From Wurfbainia villosa (Eukaryota > Streptophyta > Magnoliopsida > Zingiberales > Zingiberaceae), in NCBI GenBank assembly GCA_025175895.1, contig CM045989.1, forward strand, positions 20,329,928 through 20,393,927: a stretch of DNA of 64,000 nt. The letters are read 5' to 3'. Positions 33,422 through 45,273 of this stretch are shown here, piece after piece; position 1 is the first letter of the stretch; the number at the start of each line of letters is the position of its first letter. The notes below the pieces were generated by a model. The model had not been told where the DNA came from. It made no database searches and was given only the letters and a program-made list of their open reading frames with translations. The translations under genes were made by a program, and so were the position numbers.

Positions 33422-35384
33422 TGAAGGTTTTTGCTTATCGAGTCCGTGAGGGGAAACTTCGCTTCCCACTTCACCTCGGTAGCTTGTCCATGGCGATCCC
33501 TTCGATGTCCCCGGATTAAAAAAATTTAATCCTAGACAAAAGGGATTGCCAAAGCAACCAAGTCATCGTCGTGCTATTCGTTTAGAGAGGTCACTTGAAC
33601 AAACTAGTTCTTCAAGCGACCCTCCTCTATTCTACGAGTAGTCGCGGAATAGATGATGTCCGGATAGTCGGTTTTTGTGTTTATGCTTGGGATCCAAGTA
33701 GTATTTAGCTATTTATAGATTTATAACATGCTTATAATTGAAAAATGAAAACAAGCAACAAACAAAAGAAGAAAGTAGAATAGGTATACCTCTCGATCTT
33801 CTAATGTATGACCTTCCTCCTTTTGGATGTCATGTGGGCGATGCTCTACCAAAAGTCGAAGCTCCTAGATCACAAATCTTCATTCCTTGCTCATCCAAAG
33901 CAAGAGGAAGAATAGAAACAAGGCTCATCTCCTTCCTATAGCCAACCAACAAGCAACAAGGAGAGTGCTTGCTTTAGGCCAACAAGGAGAAGGAAATAAT
34001 GGTGGAAACCGGCCAAGACACCAAGGGAAAGCCCTATATCTTGTTTCCACAACCTAAGGAGAAGGAAAAGAGGTATTTGGATGCTGCCCAAGGGCTGGGA
34101 TAGGGCTGTGGGCACTGGCCACCAAAGGAGGAAGAAGAAACAAAACTTTCCGTTTTTGGTGCCACCCAAACCTCCTAAACCCTAAGCCTCCAAACCCTAA
34201 TCCTAGCTTTCCTTATTGCCGGCCATGGAAGAGGGGAAGAAGAATAGGATGAGCTCATGCCAAGGTAGAGAGGAGAAGAATAGGGGCCGGCCAACCTTTG
34301 GAAGAAGAAGGAACACCTCCTTGAGTTGCCGCCCATCCCTAGCTCCCAAAACCCTACCCCTAGCCACCACTCCCAATCCTAATCTAATTAGGAGTGGATG
34401 CCACCAAAGCTAATCCCCTCATCCATCCTCTTTTTTTCCACCAACTTCATGACTCTATTTATAGAGTTGGGCTCAAGCCATGATTTAATCTCCTCCATTG
34501 GTTCTAGGGATTTAATCTCAACCGTCGGATCTAGAGATTTAATCTCAACCGTCGGATCTTAGAGATTTAATCTCTACCTATGGATCTTAGAGTTTTGTTT
34601 CTATCCATTGGATCTAAGCTTCATGAGGTGTTAATAGGCTACATTAGGGACCAATAGGAGGAGTTGGGTCTTGGCCACCCATGGATCAAGCCCACATAAA
34701 GTCTGATCCACTAATGATGATCCAATCCACTAAAGGTTCATCATTGATCTACCTCACCAACCCCCATATGATAATATCGGCTCCATATAATATTTTTACA
34801 TGTTCTCCCCGTGTTTAAGATCTCGAATGTCCATCGATTAATTAATTTACTGACCAATAATTAATCAACATCTAACTCCTTGAGTAGTACCACTCAACCT
34901 TTTCATCATGCCGGACCGTGTTCTATATATTAGGATGATGATGTCCCCTTGAGGAGCTCAAATAGATGAGTACTAAGTATATGTGCCCGTTATTATATCG
35001 GGATTAAGAGCATATACTAAATAATATCTGAGGTCCGATTCGATTATGTAGTCAGCAATAAATCGAATCACCTCTAAGTTGGTCCTGCTCAATACACACA
35101 AAGTGCACTAGTGTGATTCTATGGTCAAGACAAACCAACCAAACCACACTACAACCATTCCGATGGTTTGTCCAAAGTCATCTCAGTTGTGAGCCTTTAC
35201 TTATACTTTTCAAGGGGCCGATAACATGATCTCCTATGTAACACCATACACCATGTTATCTACAATGTAAAGTATTAAACAATATTGCATAACCATAAAA
35301 ATATGCAAACAATGATCATGTGATTCTTATTCCAAAATAAAGATGTTCATACAAAAGATAGACTTTTCAGTATACATCCCTACA
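33422..35384 (-). repeat. LTR shared by B2 and B3
   Basis: It is 1963 bp and carries the second copy of the 43-bp inversion (34918-34960). It is 5' LTR of B2 and 3' LTR of B3. TATA-like tttata is at 34458-34463 (minus strand). The site gtgggca at 34108-34114 shows the unoccupied form of the target into which element A inserted in the left LTR. Confidence 0.92.
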
Positions 35385-35425
35385 ATCTCCCACTTATACT
35401 AAAAGACTATGCTGTACTCAAAGTG

Positions 35426-36919
35426 TCATATATCTGATCCCCATTCCCTCCACATGCCTATAAAAGCTCTCGCCAAAAGGGCCTTAGTGGAAGGATCTTC
35501 CAGGTTGTCCTTCGATGCAATCTTGGCCACAGCAACTTCTCCTCTCTTTACGATTTCTCGTATCAGGTTGTACTTGCGCTCTATGTGTTTACTAGCCTTA
35601 TGGGCTCGTGGTTCCTTCGAGTTTGCAACTGCACCAGTATTATCACAATAAATTGTGATAGTTCTGGGTAAATCAGGAATCACATCCAAGTCCATCAGGA
35701 AGTTCCTGAGCCATACAACTTCTTTTGCCGCCTCAGAGGGCGCCACATACTCAGCTTCCATGGTGGAGTCCGCCATGTATTTCTGCTTGACACTCCTTCA
35801 TACAATGGCTCCACCTCCTAAAGTAAACACAAAACCTGAGGTAGACTTACTGTTATCCCTATCTGATTGGAAGTCGAAATTTGTGTAACCCACAGGGAGT
35901 AATTGGTCTGCCCGGTAAACCAGCATATAATCCCTAGTCCTTCTCAGGTACTTCAATATATGCTTTACTGCAGTCCAATGTCCCTGTCCTGGATTACTCT
36001 GATATCTGATTATCATGCCCACGGCAAAGCAGATATCTGGTCTCGTACAGAGCATCGCATACATGAGGCTTCCTACTGCCGAAGCATAAGGAACCGCCTT
36101 CATCTCCTCAGATGATCTAGGACACATCTCCTTAGATAAAGGAACTCCGTGCCTGAAAAGTAGAAAACCCTTCTTGGAGTTTTGCATGCTAAAACGCTCC
36201 ATAATCGTGTCTATGTACGAAGTTTGGGATAAGCACAACATCCTTTTCTTCCGATCCCTTATAACCTTGATCCCAAGGATGTGTCCCACCTCTTCCAAGT
36301 CCTTCATATCAAACTGTTTGGACAACCATACCCTTACGTTCGATAACACCTTGATATTGTTGCCAATCAACAAAATGTCATCTACATATAGTACAAGAAA
36401 TATCACTACGTTTCCGTCACATCTCTTGTATACACAAGACTCATCCGGACTTTGAATAAATCCATACGATTGGATTACCTCATCAAAGCGAATGTTCCAA
36501 GACTTCGAAGCTTGCTTCAATCCATAAATGGATCGATTAAGCTTACATACAAGATGCTCTTTGCCCTTAGCAATTAATCCCTCTGGTTGCTTCATGTAGA
36601 TGTTTTCCTCAAGACTTCCATTAAGGAAAGCTGTCTTGACATCCATCTGCCACACCTCATAATCCATATGAGCTACTATGCATAAGAGAATCCGGATAGA
36701 CTTAAGCATGGCTACCGGCGAAAAGGTCTCCTCATAATTGATACCCTCTTTCTGACTATACCCCTTCGCAACAAGCCTCGCTTTAAAGGTCTCCACCTTC
36801 CCATATATTCCTCTCTTTCTCTTGTAGATCCATTTGCATCCAATGGTTTTTACACCATCGGGTGGTTCTACTAGCTCCCAGACCTGATTTGAATCCATAG
36901 ATTTAATCTCAGCATTCAT
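35426..36919 (-). pseudogene. B3 reverse transcriptase and RNase H
   Basis: The frame 35798-36919 (373 codons) has QMDVKTAFLNG (91-101), IYGLKQASKSW (131-141), YVDD (178-181), the connection region (YASAVGSLMYAMLCTRPDI) and the start of RNase H (DRDNSKSTSGFVFTLGGGAIV). A shift near 35780-35797 separates it from 35426-35776, which holds ADSTMEAEYVAPSEAAKEVVW and IYCDNTGAVANSKEPRAHK. A stop upstream of residue 1 (tgctaagat, TGG to TAG on the coding strand) cuts it off from integrase. Best-preserved RT-RH of the array but not intact. Confidence 0.87.
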
Positions 36920-36925
36920 TGCACT

Positions 36926-38249
36926 TTGCTAAGATACTGCATCTTTATCTTGGATTGCCTCGTCATATGTCCAGGGATCAGGTTCATGTTCGCCAGGGAC
37001 CAAATCAGAAGATTCTCCCAAGAACATGAATCTATCAGGCTATCTAACAACCCTCCCACTACGATGAGGTATCACCTGTGTATCCTCTGTGACACGCGGT
37101 GCAGTGACATGTGGTATATCCTCTTGTACCGGTGGTACTAAAGAAGTGACTTTCCCTTTTAACTCCTCCAGAACAATTTTACTCTTGGGCTTGTGGATCA
37201 TCACATAGTCTTCCTCTAGAAATCTGGCATCCGTGCTAACAATCACCTTTTGATCTCTAGGACTATAAAACAATCCAACCTTTGTTCCCCTGGGATAGCC
37301 AACGAACAAGCATACTTCTATACGAGGTTCCAACTTACCAGCATCTGCCTTCAGCACATGTGCTGGACTCCCCCTTATCCGAATATGTCTTAGACTAGGC
37401 TTTCGCCCAGTCAACAACTCTGTGGGAGTAGAAGGCACTGATTTAGATGGAACCAAGTTCAGAATGGACACTGCCGTATCTAGAGCATATCCCCGTAATC
37501 TAACTGCAAGTCGAATAACTCATCATCGATCTAACCATCTCCATAAGAGTCCTATTCCTTCGCTCTGCTACACCATTCTGCTGGGGTGTGCCAGGTGCAG
37601 TCAATTGGGATTGAATCCCAGCCTCTGATAAGTAATCCCTAAACTCTCCCAAGAGGTAGTCACCACCACAATCAGATCGTAGTGTCTAGATACTTTTACC
37701 TTTACGTTCCTCCACATCAGCCTTGAATTCTTTGAACTTGTCAAAGCATTCAGACTTTCGGCGCATCAGGTAAATGTATCCATATCTTGAGTAATCATCT
37801 ATAAAAGAGACGAAATACTCAAAACCACCTCTAGCCTGGATAGACATAGGACCACACAAATCAGAATGAACCAATTCCAACACATCTTTGGCTTTATACC
37901 CCTTGGCCTTAAAAGTCCTCTTGGTCATCTTACCCTCCAAGAAAGATTCACAAGTTGGGAGATCCTCCACAACTAATGAACCCAAAAGTCCATCAGCTAT
38001 CACCCTTTAAATTCTTCTTAGGTTAATGCGACCAAGCCTAAGATGCCAAAGATATGTTTGGTTCATCTTCGAAGGTTCTTTTCTCTTATTGGAATTAGAA
38101 GGTGAGTTATTAACTTCAATTTGCATCGTGGGAGGTTTTGGTTCAAGTGTGTAAAAGTTTTCTATCAATGTACCTGAATAAATATTCTCCCTATTCCTTT
38201 TTATAACGGCTCTGTCATTAAAAGAAATAGAATATCCATCCATAAACAA
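36926..38249 (-). pseudogene. B3 pre-integrase and integrase
   Basis: Frames 38007-38249, 37686-38003 and 37040-37471 cover it. The zinc module is damaged as in B2 (LGRINLRRI, CESFLEGK). An extra stop lies near 38004. A cluster of small deletions at 37490-37515, absent in B2 (31005-31035), shifts the frame before the catalytic Glu region. The C-terminus ends RSGRVVR and a stop follows. Confidence 0.83.
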
Positions 38250-38855
38250 TTTAGAAACTAAAACTAAGTTCTTTCTAAATAAAGGTTCATTAAGGGAATT
38301 TCCAGAACCTAAGTTGTATTTTTCTCAAGAGATAAATAAAACTTCTCCCACTGCAATAGCCGCTACCTTCATGGCATTGCCCAAGTAAACGGTAATCTCT
38401 CCCTTAGCTCGTCGTCGGGTTTCCTGGAACCTTTGCAAAGTATTGCAAACATGATTAGTGGCTCCCGTATCTACACACCAGGTGTCGGTAGATAACACCG
38501 CTAATCATGTTTCAACGACTAGTCCAAAGGATATATCTTTGTTCTGCTTTGGATTGGGACAGTCCTTCTTCCAATGTCAATCTTGCTTGTATGTGAAGTA
38601 CTTGCCTTTCGGCTTCTTCACTCCTCCCTGAGATCCTCCTACCACCTTTGCTCCACCTTGTTTCTCCTTCTTCTTGCCTTTCGGCTTAGAAGTAGAAACC
38701 TTTTTGAGCAACCATGGCTTGAGGACACTCTTCGAAGAGTGCATACTTGTACTCCTTAGCAGATAAGACAATATCTAGATTCTTTTCCAATCAACATTAT
38801 TTGGGTATAGTAAGTTTATTTCCTTTAGTATCATAGTAACTGGACTGAAAGTCAT
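38250..38855 (-). pseudogene. B3 protease remnant and gag remnant
   Basis: gag starts at the ATG at 38855-38853; the deletion junction is at about 38718-38723 and the zinc knuckle is mutated as in B2. The protease region is a little better kept than in B2: caccaggtgtcggtag near 38478 keeps the stretch coding for the residues before the active-site DTG. Confidence 0.78.
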
Positions 38856-39909
38856 TTTTGAAAATCCTAAGAATCACATAGATCATTACTGTAGATTTCA
38901 AAAAATTATTGATTCCTCAAACAATAAAATTTTAAAATCAACCAACACCTCTAAACACCGAGAATATCGTATGTCACGATGGTGTGGACGTATATGAATT
39001 CTACATTTGTAAGAGGAGGTTTTCCCCATTAATTTTACTATCTTGTCAAACTAACTTTTTGACAAGTAAAATTAATAGTTGGTTTCTCTTCGGCTCTACA
39101 AATAAAAGCAGTGACTCCGATGGGGAGGATACTTATATTTGTATCTAAGTGTTGACCATTACTTGGTACCAAGGTAATTATCTCGGGTTATGTCCCTTAC
39201 TTGGTACACACGCTCCTTAAAAATTTCCTATAACCATATTCGACCCTGTGATCCACAAACAAACTCATCCAATGGGGAGGAAGGCACTCAAAGCTGATGC
39301 GCAAGTTTGCTTGCATCACATGTCAAATCGTAATGGAGACCGTGGAAATTTATAAAAATATCCCTCTCCCACTTAGTAATTTGAAAATGAGGAAGTTTCT
39401 AGCCTACGTCATGCATATCAAATAAAAAGCAATAAATATGGAAAATAAATTATTTTCCAACTATTATGGCTTTTGTCTTCAATATGTCTCCTGTCGCATC
39501 ACCTTCTCGTCCGCTCCTCCTATCCATGTACGAGCCATCCGGAGATCCGAGCCGAGACAAAAAAACTATTTTAATTTACATCCATCGATCCTATACTCCA
39601 CGAGCGGGTGTACATGAAATCTAGATCGAAAGTAAAATAAAATAAAGAGTGGCTAAACAATGTCGTATTTAATTTACAAAAACTAAATACTAGCCTCGTC
39701 AACCCCGAGGATTCAACAAAAATAAATATTTACACACATACAATCACATACACACATATGGCCATAATAGTCGGATCTTATGCCTGCAACCAAAGAGTTA
39801 AACTACGTATATCCTACTATTATCCGGCACATATAATATATGAAAAAGTGCATAAAAATTAACCGAATCCTAAACACACAAAACCGGAAACCTTGGTTCT
39901 GATACCAAT
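38856..39909 (-). other. B3 leader with primer site
   Basis: It aligns with the B2 leader throughout. The minus-strand primer site tggtatcagaa is at 39897-39907. No gene seen. Confidence 0.85.
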
Positions 39910-40217
39910 TGAAGGTTTTTGCTTATCGAGTCCGTGAGGGGAAACTTCGCTTCCCACTTCACCTCGGTAGCTTGTCCATGGCGATCCCTTCGATGTCCCT
40001 GGATTAAAAAAATTTAATCCTAGACAAAAGGGATTGCCAAATCAACCAAGTCATCGTCGTGCTATTCGTTTAGAGAGGTCACTTGAACAAACTAGTTCTT
40101 CAAGCGACCCTCCTCTATTCTACGAGTAGTCGCGGAATAGATGATGTCCGGATAGCCGGTTTTTGTGTTTATGCTTGGGATCCAAGTAGTATTTAGCCAT
40201 TTACAGATTTATAACAT
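39910..40217 (-). repeat. Right LTR of the B array, first part
   Basis: It begins tgaaggttttt and matches 33422-33729. It stops at ataacatg, where element E sequence begins. Confidence 0.88.
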
Positions 40218-40930
40218 GGGATGACCCATCCTCATCCTCCTCATCATCATTGGATGAGGAGAATGCTTTTGTCACCAATTTGGCCTTGATGGCCTTTGAT
40301 GACTTGGATTGCTCTTCATCCGAAAATGAAGAATCAAGCTCAAATGGGGAGAGCTCAAATGAAGGGGGAGCTTCCACATCCTCCTCATCCGAAGAAGAGG
40401 ACATGGAAACTATGGTAACAAATCTAACCCCTAAGAAAATAGTTTCCATGGTTTCTAGCTTAACTAAGGATTTATTTAGGGCAAAGAAGAAAAACAAAAG
40501 CATGCTAGATCAAATTAAGGACCTAGAACAAAAATTAGAAAAGGCATGCTTAAATGAAAATGATAATATTTCTTCTAGCTTAAATGATGATGCATGCTCA
40601 CATGATTATATGCTTTTAAATGTTAATGATGCATGCATAGAGGAAAATAGGGTATTAAGGGAAAAGGTAGATTACTTAACCAAAGCCCTAGAGAAATTCA
40701 CTATTGGCTCCAACACATTGAACATGATCTTAGGGAGCCAAAGAGCTAGCTTCAACAAAAAGGGCCTAGGCTACAAGGAAAAGAAAAATGAAAAAGCCTA
40801 CAAATGTCTTATAGCTAGGGGACAAGATAAAAAGAAAGCAATAGCTAGAAAATGGATCCCCAAGGAATATTTAGTGAACCCAATAGGAAAGAATCTATTT
40901 TGGGTTCCAAAATCCATCCTTAAGGGTTAG
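40218..40930 (+). pseudogene. Truncated gag C-terminus, left unit of E
   Basis: It matches residues 342-578 of the complete gag with only a few substitutions (for example Phe for Ile near residue 368, Thr for Ile near 409, Val for Ala near 487). It begins in the middle of the acidic Ser-rich stretch at the junction with the B LTR, so it has no start and lacks the zinc knuckle. The stop at 40928-40930 is the natural one. Confidence 0.88.
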
Positions 40931-42297
40931 AATAACCCTAGGGTAGTCAACAATATGAACTTGACCTATATCATATTTTGGTTGACTTAGGATGACGGGA
41001 CAACATTTTTTAGATAGTGTTGGGTGATGATAACGTACCCATAAATAGGTAATAATGCTTAAATCATGATGATTGATGTAATTCCTATGTATGTTTTAAA
41101 TCATGATTTATAATTTTGATATTTGGCATGTTATCATGAGAAATAGGGTTAAATCATGCTTTAGGTGATAATTTGTTTATTATCATCGTATAATACCTAA
41201 TGCATGACTATTATTTGATGGATACATGAGTTTCATGATCATAATGTAGAATTGATTGGTATATGTCATTATGATCATGTAGAATGTTAGGTTGATACTT
41301 AACCATGATAGAATTGCATGAATATATGGGTTAAGTATATACAAATACCCCCTAGGATACATCTCACACTCACTATAGGCTAACTTGATTGCAAACTTAG
41401 CATGGGTGAGATATTAGGATGATACAAATGTCCACTAATGCCTATGGCATTTAGATGGTCATTTAAAGTATCAAAATAGCAATAATAGACCAATCATGGG
41501 GAAGGCTTATGTTTAATTCATAGACATATTGCCCAAAGATCATGGTTGGATATTTCATATGTTTTCAAAACAATTTCTTACCTTAAAATACATGTATTCA
41601 TGTTTTGAAAAAATTGGATGCAAAACTAGGTGCTAAAATGGATACTAACATGCTCAAAAACTAGTGGTTTTTCAAGTGTTTGGATTTTTGGCAAAAACAA
41701 GAAAATATAATGAGTTTTCATGAAAAACTATTTTTCATTGATAGATATACTTAAAAGAAATATGTTCCCCAAATTTCATGATTTTTCGAATTTTCTGGAA
41801 TTTATAATGCATTTCTGAATTTCGTCCAGAAAATCAGAAATTTGAATTTTTATGCTACCGATCCCATCATCGATAGAAATGATCGTGGCCTGTAAATCAA
41901 AACATTGAAGGCCGAATTCAGTTTGTAAACCTACAACAAGTTGTAGAAATATACTTGATGCCATCAACAAGTGGTACCCAATTTTAAATCAACTTGTCAT
42001 ATTTTTCCCTCCATTATACTTGATGCCATGAGCTTATAACTTAGTGTTAATCTTTTTGATGGTGTCAAAGGGGGAGAAATAAGTATGTTTAAGTTAATCA
42101 CTTTAGGGGGAGAAATATATTGTAGGGGGAGAAATATATGATAGGGGGAGAAAATTTGCATGGAGAGTTTCATGGATTAAGGGGGAGTTGCATGTTGTTA
42201 TATCATGTTTATCTTTACATGCTTTCTTACCTTAGAACTTATATCAAATGTTTTTACCTAACTTAAACGGATTGCCACACATCAAAAAGGGGGAGAT
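40931..42297 (+). other. 3' noncoding region of the left E unit
   Basis: It occupies the place where pol would be but holds no reading frame or copia enzyme motif. It is AT-rich, with many catgat and atcatg strings, and ends with several gggggag tracts (42069-42297). It is nearly identical to 45274-46635. Confidence 0.85.
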
Positions 42298-43472
42298 TGT
42301 TAGGGCAATCTCTTGCCGTGATATGGTTTTGATGGTGTGGCAAAGGGTTTAAGTTAGTTTGATATGTTGATGTGATATGTGCGTTGAAGTCGCGGCAGAC
42401 TTAGTAATTCGCATACATGGAGCCGTGGCAAGTTTCACATCTCATGACTCGTGCCTTGAGTCGGTGAAGGATAGCTTTGGAAGCCGCGGCGCTGGAGCAT
42501 CCGAGGGACCGCCGGACGAGAAGCTTGGAGTGAAGCCGGAGGAAGTAGACTTCGAGGCAAGAGACGCGAAGGAGCATTGCAGAGCCGCACCGATGGCCGC
42601 CGAGGACGGCCAAGAACGAAGAGAACTTGGCGAGGACTCCGAGAAATGAGAGTGAGCGATTGTAACCCAGGGAAGGGTAGCTCTTAGGTGAAACTTGGCC
42701 ATTTGGCCAAGTGTCGGATGGGTTTTCGACACCGATCGCCATGTCATGGCAATGATCGCCCGAGTCGAGTGAGTTCGACCGGTATACGATCGACCGGATT
42801 ATGGCCAGCGAGCCGATCGCATATGTGGGCGGCCAAGATATCACCGATCAAGGCGCAATGATCGATAGATAAGGGTTCGGCCAGATCGTTCAGAGCCGAT
42901 CGGCGATCGACTACGGAGGCCGATCGATGAGGTCCATCACGATCGCCAAGAGTTCCGTTGGACTACAACGGTCGGGATCCGACGTGTTCGGAGGCCGTGT
43001 AGTGGGCAATGATCGCCAAGGGCGGCAATGATCGATGGCGGCAAACGGGAAGAAGTTAGCCCTCTCTATAAAAAGAGAGGGTGTAAGCCTTTGAGAGGCT
43101 AATGCTCATACTCCAAACGATCTTCCTAGTGCCCCACAAGCTCTAAACTCTTCTTACTTGTCTTTACTTCAATCCTATTGTAAGAAGAGTGATCTTGGTT
43201 GTAAAGGTTACCTCCACCTAGCTTTGTGCAAAGGAGAGACCGATAGTGATTGGTTTTGGCGAAGTGATTCACCGTGGACGAATCGGACCGTGGATTAGCG
43301 GCGTAGCCGTGAACCACGTTATACCATCATGTTAGCGTTTGTTTTATTGTTTGTCTTTTGCTTTGTATTTGTATATTCCGCTTGCGCTAATCTTTTGTAG
43401 ACGAACAATTTACGACGTCCAACGTACGAGGGCTATTCACCCCCCTCTAGCCGGCCATATCGATCCCCTACA
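42298..43472 (+). repeat. Left LTR of E
   Basis: It is 1175 bp, from tgttagggcaa to gatcccctaca. U3 includes a stretch (42720-43045) with about 12 copies of GATCG. A TATA box (tataaaa, 43067-43073) lies between inverted ccctctc and gagaggg arms. It is nearly identical to 46636-47830 except in the GATCG-rich part. Confidence 0.92.
43067..43073 (+). promoter_or_regulatory. TATA box of the E LTR
   Basis: tataaaa within ccctctctataaaaagaga. The other LTR has the same at 47425-47431. The flanking ccctctct and agagaggg arms could pair. Confidence 0.7.
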
Positions 43473-43474
43473 AG

Positions 43475-43486
43475 TGGTATCAGAGC
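43475..43486 (+). promoter_or_regulatory. Primer binding site of E
   Basis: tggtatcagagc, two bases after the LTR end at 43472; matches initiator tRNA-Met. Confidence 0.92.
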
Positions 43487-43536
43487 CGAGGTTGCTTGTC
43501 ACCGGACTAACCGCCGCAACAAGCCCTACATCAAAA

Positions 43537-45273
43537 ATGGCCGGCTCCAACATTCATCCTCCGAAGTTTGAAGGAGAATTCGCTTGGTGGAAGAAGCGAA
43601 TGGAGGTATTTTTCGAAACGGATTTTGATATAATGATTACAATGGAATCCGGTTTCGTTTTGCCTAGGGATGAAGAAGGGAAGCCAATAGAGAAATCTAG
43701 GTGGACCAAGAGGCAAAGAGAGGAGCACCTTGCAAACTCCAAAGCCAAGCACCATCTCTACAATGTGCTCCCTCAACAAGAGATCAACCGAATAGGAGAA
43801 TGCCTAAGCGCCAAGGAGATGTGGGAGAAGCTAATTGAGCTTCATGAAGGCACATCCGAGGTAAAGCTAGCAAGGAGAGATCTCCTCCGCTCCCAACTAT
43901 CCAACATCAAATTAGAAAAGGGAGAAAAGGTAATTTCTTTGCATTCTAGATTCAAAGAAATTTTAAATGGACTAACAAGTGTAGGTGAGAAGCTATCAAA
44001 CCGGGATATGGTAATGAAGGCCATAGATGCCTTTCCCCGGTCCTCAAAGTGGAGCTCCATGGTGGACTCATTCTATATCTCAAAGAATTTAGAAGTGAGC
44101 ACCTTGGAGGAGTTCTTCTCAATAATGGAACTCCACGAAACTAGGCTTGAAGGAATACAAGAGGAGCCTAGAATTCAACCTTCAAGAGGAGTAGCATTGA
44201 TGGCAAATAAGGGGAAGAAGAAGATGGAAATCCCCTCCTCCTCCGATGACGAAGCGTCTTCCTCCTCCTCCATGGATAGCACCGAAGAAGCCTATCTGGT
44301 AAGGAGGGTAAGACGTGCATTTAAGAATTTTAAATTTGATAAATCTAATGATAGGAATAGAAGACCAAGGGGGAAGGTCATATGCTATAACTGCCAAGGA
44401 GAGGGACACATAAGGGACAATTGTCCTCTCCTAAACAAGAGCAAGGAAGAAAGGAAAAAGAAAGAAGAAAAGAAGAGGAAAAAGGGGAGCAAGAAAAAGA
44501 AGGAAGAGGAGAAGAAGACAAAGGAGAAGGGAAAGGCTAAGGCTCTCAAGGCAAGGACTTGGGATGACCCATCCTCATCCTCCTCATCATCATCGGATGA
44601 GGAGAATGCTTTTGTCACCAATTTGGCCTTGATGGCCATTGATGACTTGGATTGCTCTTCATCCGAAAATGAAGAATCAAGCTCAAATGGGGAGAGCTCA
44701 AATGAAGGGGGAGCTTCCACATCCTCCTCATCCGAAGAAGAGGACATGGAAACTATGGTAATAAATCTAACCCCTAAGAAAATAGTTTCCATGGTTTCTA
44801 GCTTAACTAAGGATTTATTTAGGGCAAAGAAGAAAAACAAAAGCATGCTAGATCAAATTAAGGACCTAGAACAAAAATTAGAAAAGGCATGCTTAAATGA
44901 AAATGATAATATTTCTTCTAGCTTAAATGATGATGCATGCTCACATGATTATATGCTTTTAAATGTTAATGATGCATGCATAGAGGAAAATAGGGCATTA
45001 AGGGAAAAGGTAGATTACTTAACCAAAGCCCTAGAGAAATTCACTATTGGCTCCAACACATTGAACATGATCTTAGGGAGCCAAAGAGCTAGCTTCAACA
45101 AAAAGGGCCTAGGCTACAAGGAAAAGAAAAATGAAAAAGCCTACAAATGTCTTATAGCTAGGGGACAAGATAAAAAGAAAGCAATAGCTAGAAAATGGAT
45201 CCCCAAGGAATATTTAGTGAACCCAATAGGAAAGAATCTATTTTGGGTTCCAAAATCCATCCTTAAGGGTTAG
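43537..45273 (+). CDS. gag: Intact Gag protein of element E, 578 aa
   Basis: The start is the ATG at 43537, 51 bp after the primer site; the open frame reaches further upstream through the LTR, but this Met opens the gag homology (MAGSNIHPPKFEG, then a W-W-K region). Residues 10-210 resemble the copia UBN2-type capsid domain. A CCHC zinc knuckle is complete (C283, C286, H291, C296). Then come a Lys/Glu-rich stretch (303-338), an acidic Ser-rich region (342-404), and a predicted coiled coil (about 428-500). The end reads FTIGSNTLNMILGSQRASFNKKGLGY and WIPKEYL..LFWVPKS, like SIRE-type gags. Gag packages RNA into particles. It ends at its own stop with no pol after it; enzymes would have to come from a partner element. 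Confidence 0.9.
   Translation: MAGSNIHPPKFEGEFAWWKKRMEVFFETDFDIMITMESGFVLPRDEEGKPIEKSRWTKRQREEHLANSKAKHHLYNVLPQQEINRIGECLSAKEMWEKLIELHEGTSEVKLARRDLLRSQLSNIKLEKGEKVISLHSRFKEILNGLTSVGEKLSNRDMVMKAIDAFPRSSKWSSMVDSFYISKNLEVSTLEEFFSIMELHETRLEGIQEEPRIQPSRGVALMANKGKKKMEIPSSSDDEASSSSSMDSTEEAYLVRRVRRAFKNFKFDKSNDRNRRPRGKVICYNCQGEGHIRDNCPLLNKSKEERKKKEEKKRKKGSKKKKEEEKKTKEKGKAKALKARTWDDPSSSSSSSSDEENAFVTNLALMAIDDLDCSSSENEESSSNGESSNEGGASTSSSSEEEDMETMVINLTPKKIVSMVSSLTKDLFRAKKKNKSMLDQIKDLEQKLEKACLNENDNISSSLNDDACSHDYMLLNVNDACIEENRALREKVDYLTKALEKFTIGSNTLNMILGSQRASFNKKGLGYKEKKNEKAYKCLIARGQDKKKAIARKWIPKEYLVNPIGKNLFWVPKSILKG

Larger units (their letters stand above)
26967..35384 (-). mobile_element. B2: minus-strand Ty1/copia unit with two matching LTRs
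   Basis: LTR 33422-35384 (5'), leader and primer site 32367-33421, gag remnant, PR, IN, RT, RH, polypurine tract 28929-28939, LTR 26967-28928 (3'). Both LTRs carry the same inversion. The unit LTR plus interior (26967-33421, 6455 bp) is repeated at 33422-39909 (6488 bp) with only scattered differences. Coding defects are shared with B3: the gag deletion, CESFLEGK in place of CESCLEGK, and a stop before the DCGGD block in integrase. Confidence 0.9.

Noticed and set aside
42377..42844. Frames on both strands in the E LTR (90 to 147 codons)
   Set aside because: GC-rich stretches with few stops; frames are not kept in the other LTR copy at 46730-47240.
44385..44846. 153-codon minus-strand frame rich in Ser, Phe and Leu (also 40201-40503)
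   Set aside because: It is the antisense shadow of the acidic and Lys-rich part of the E gag.
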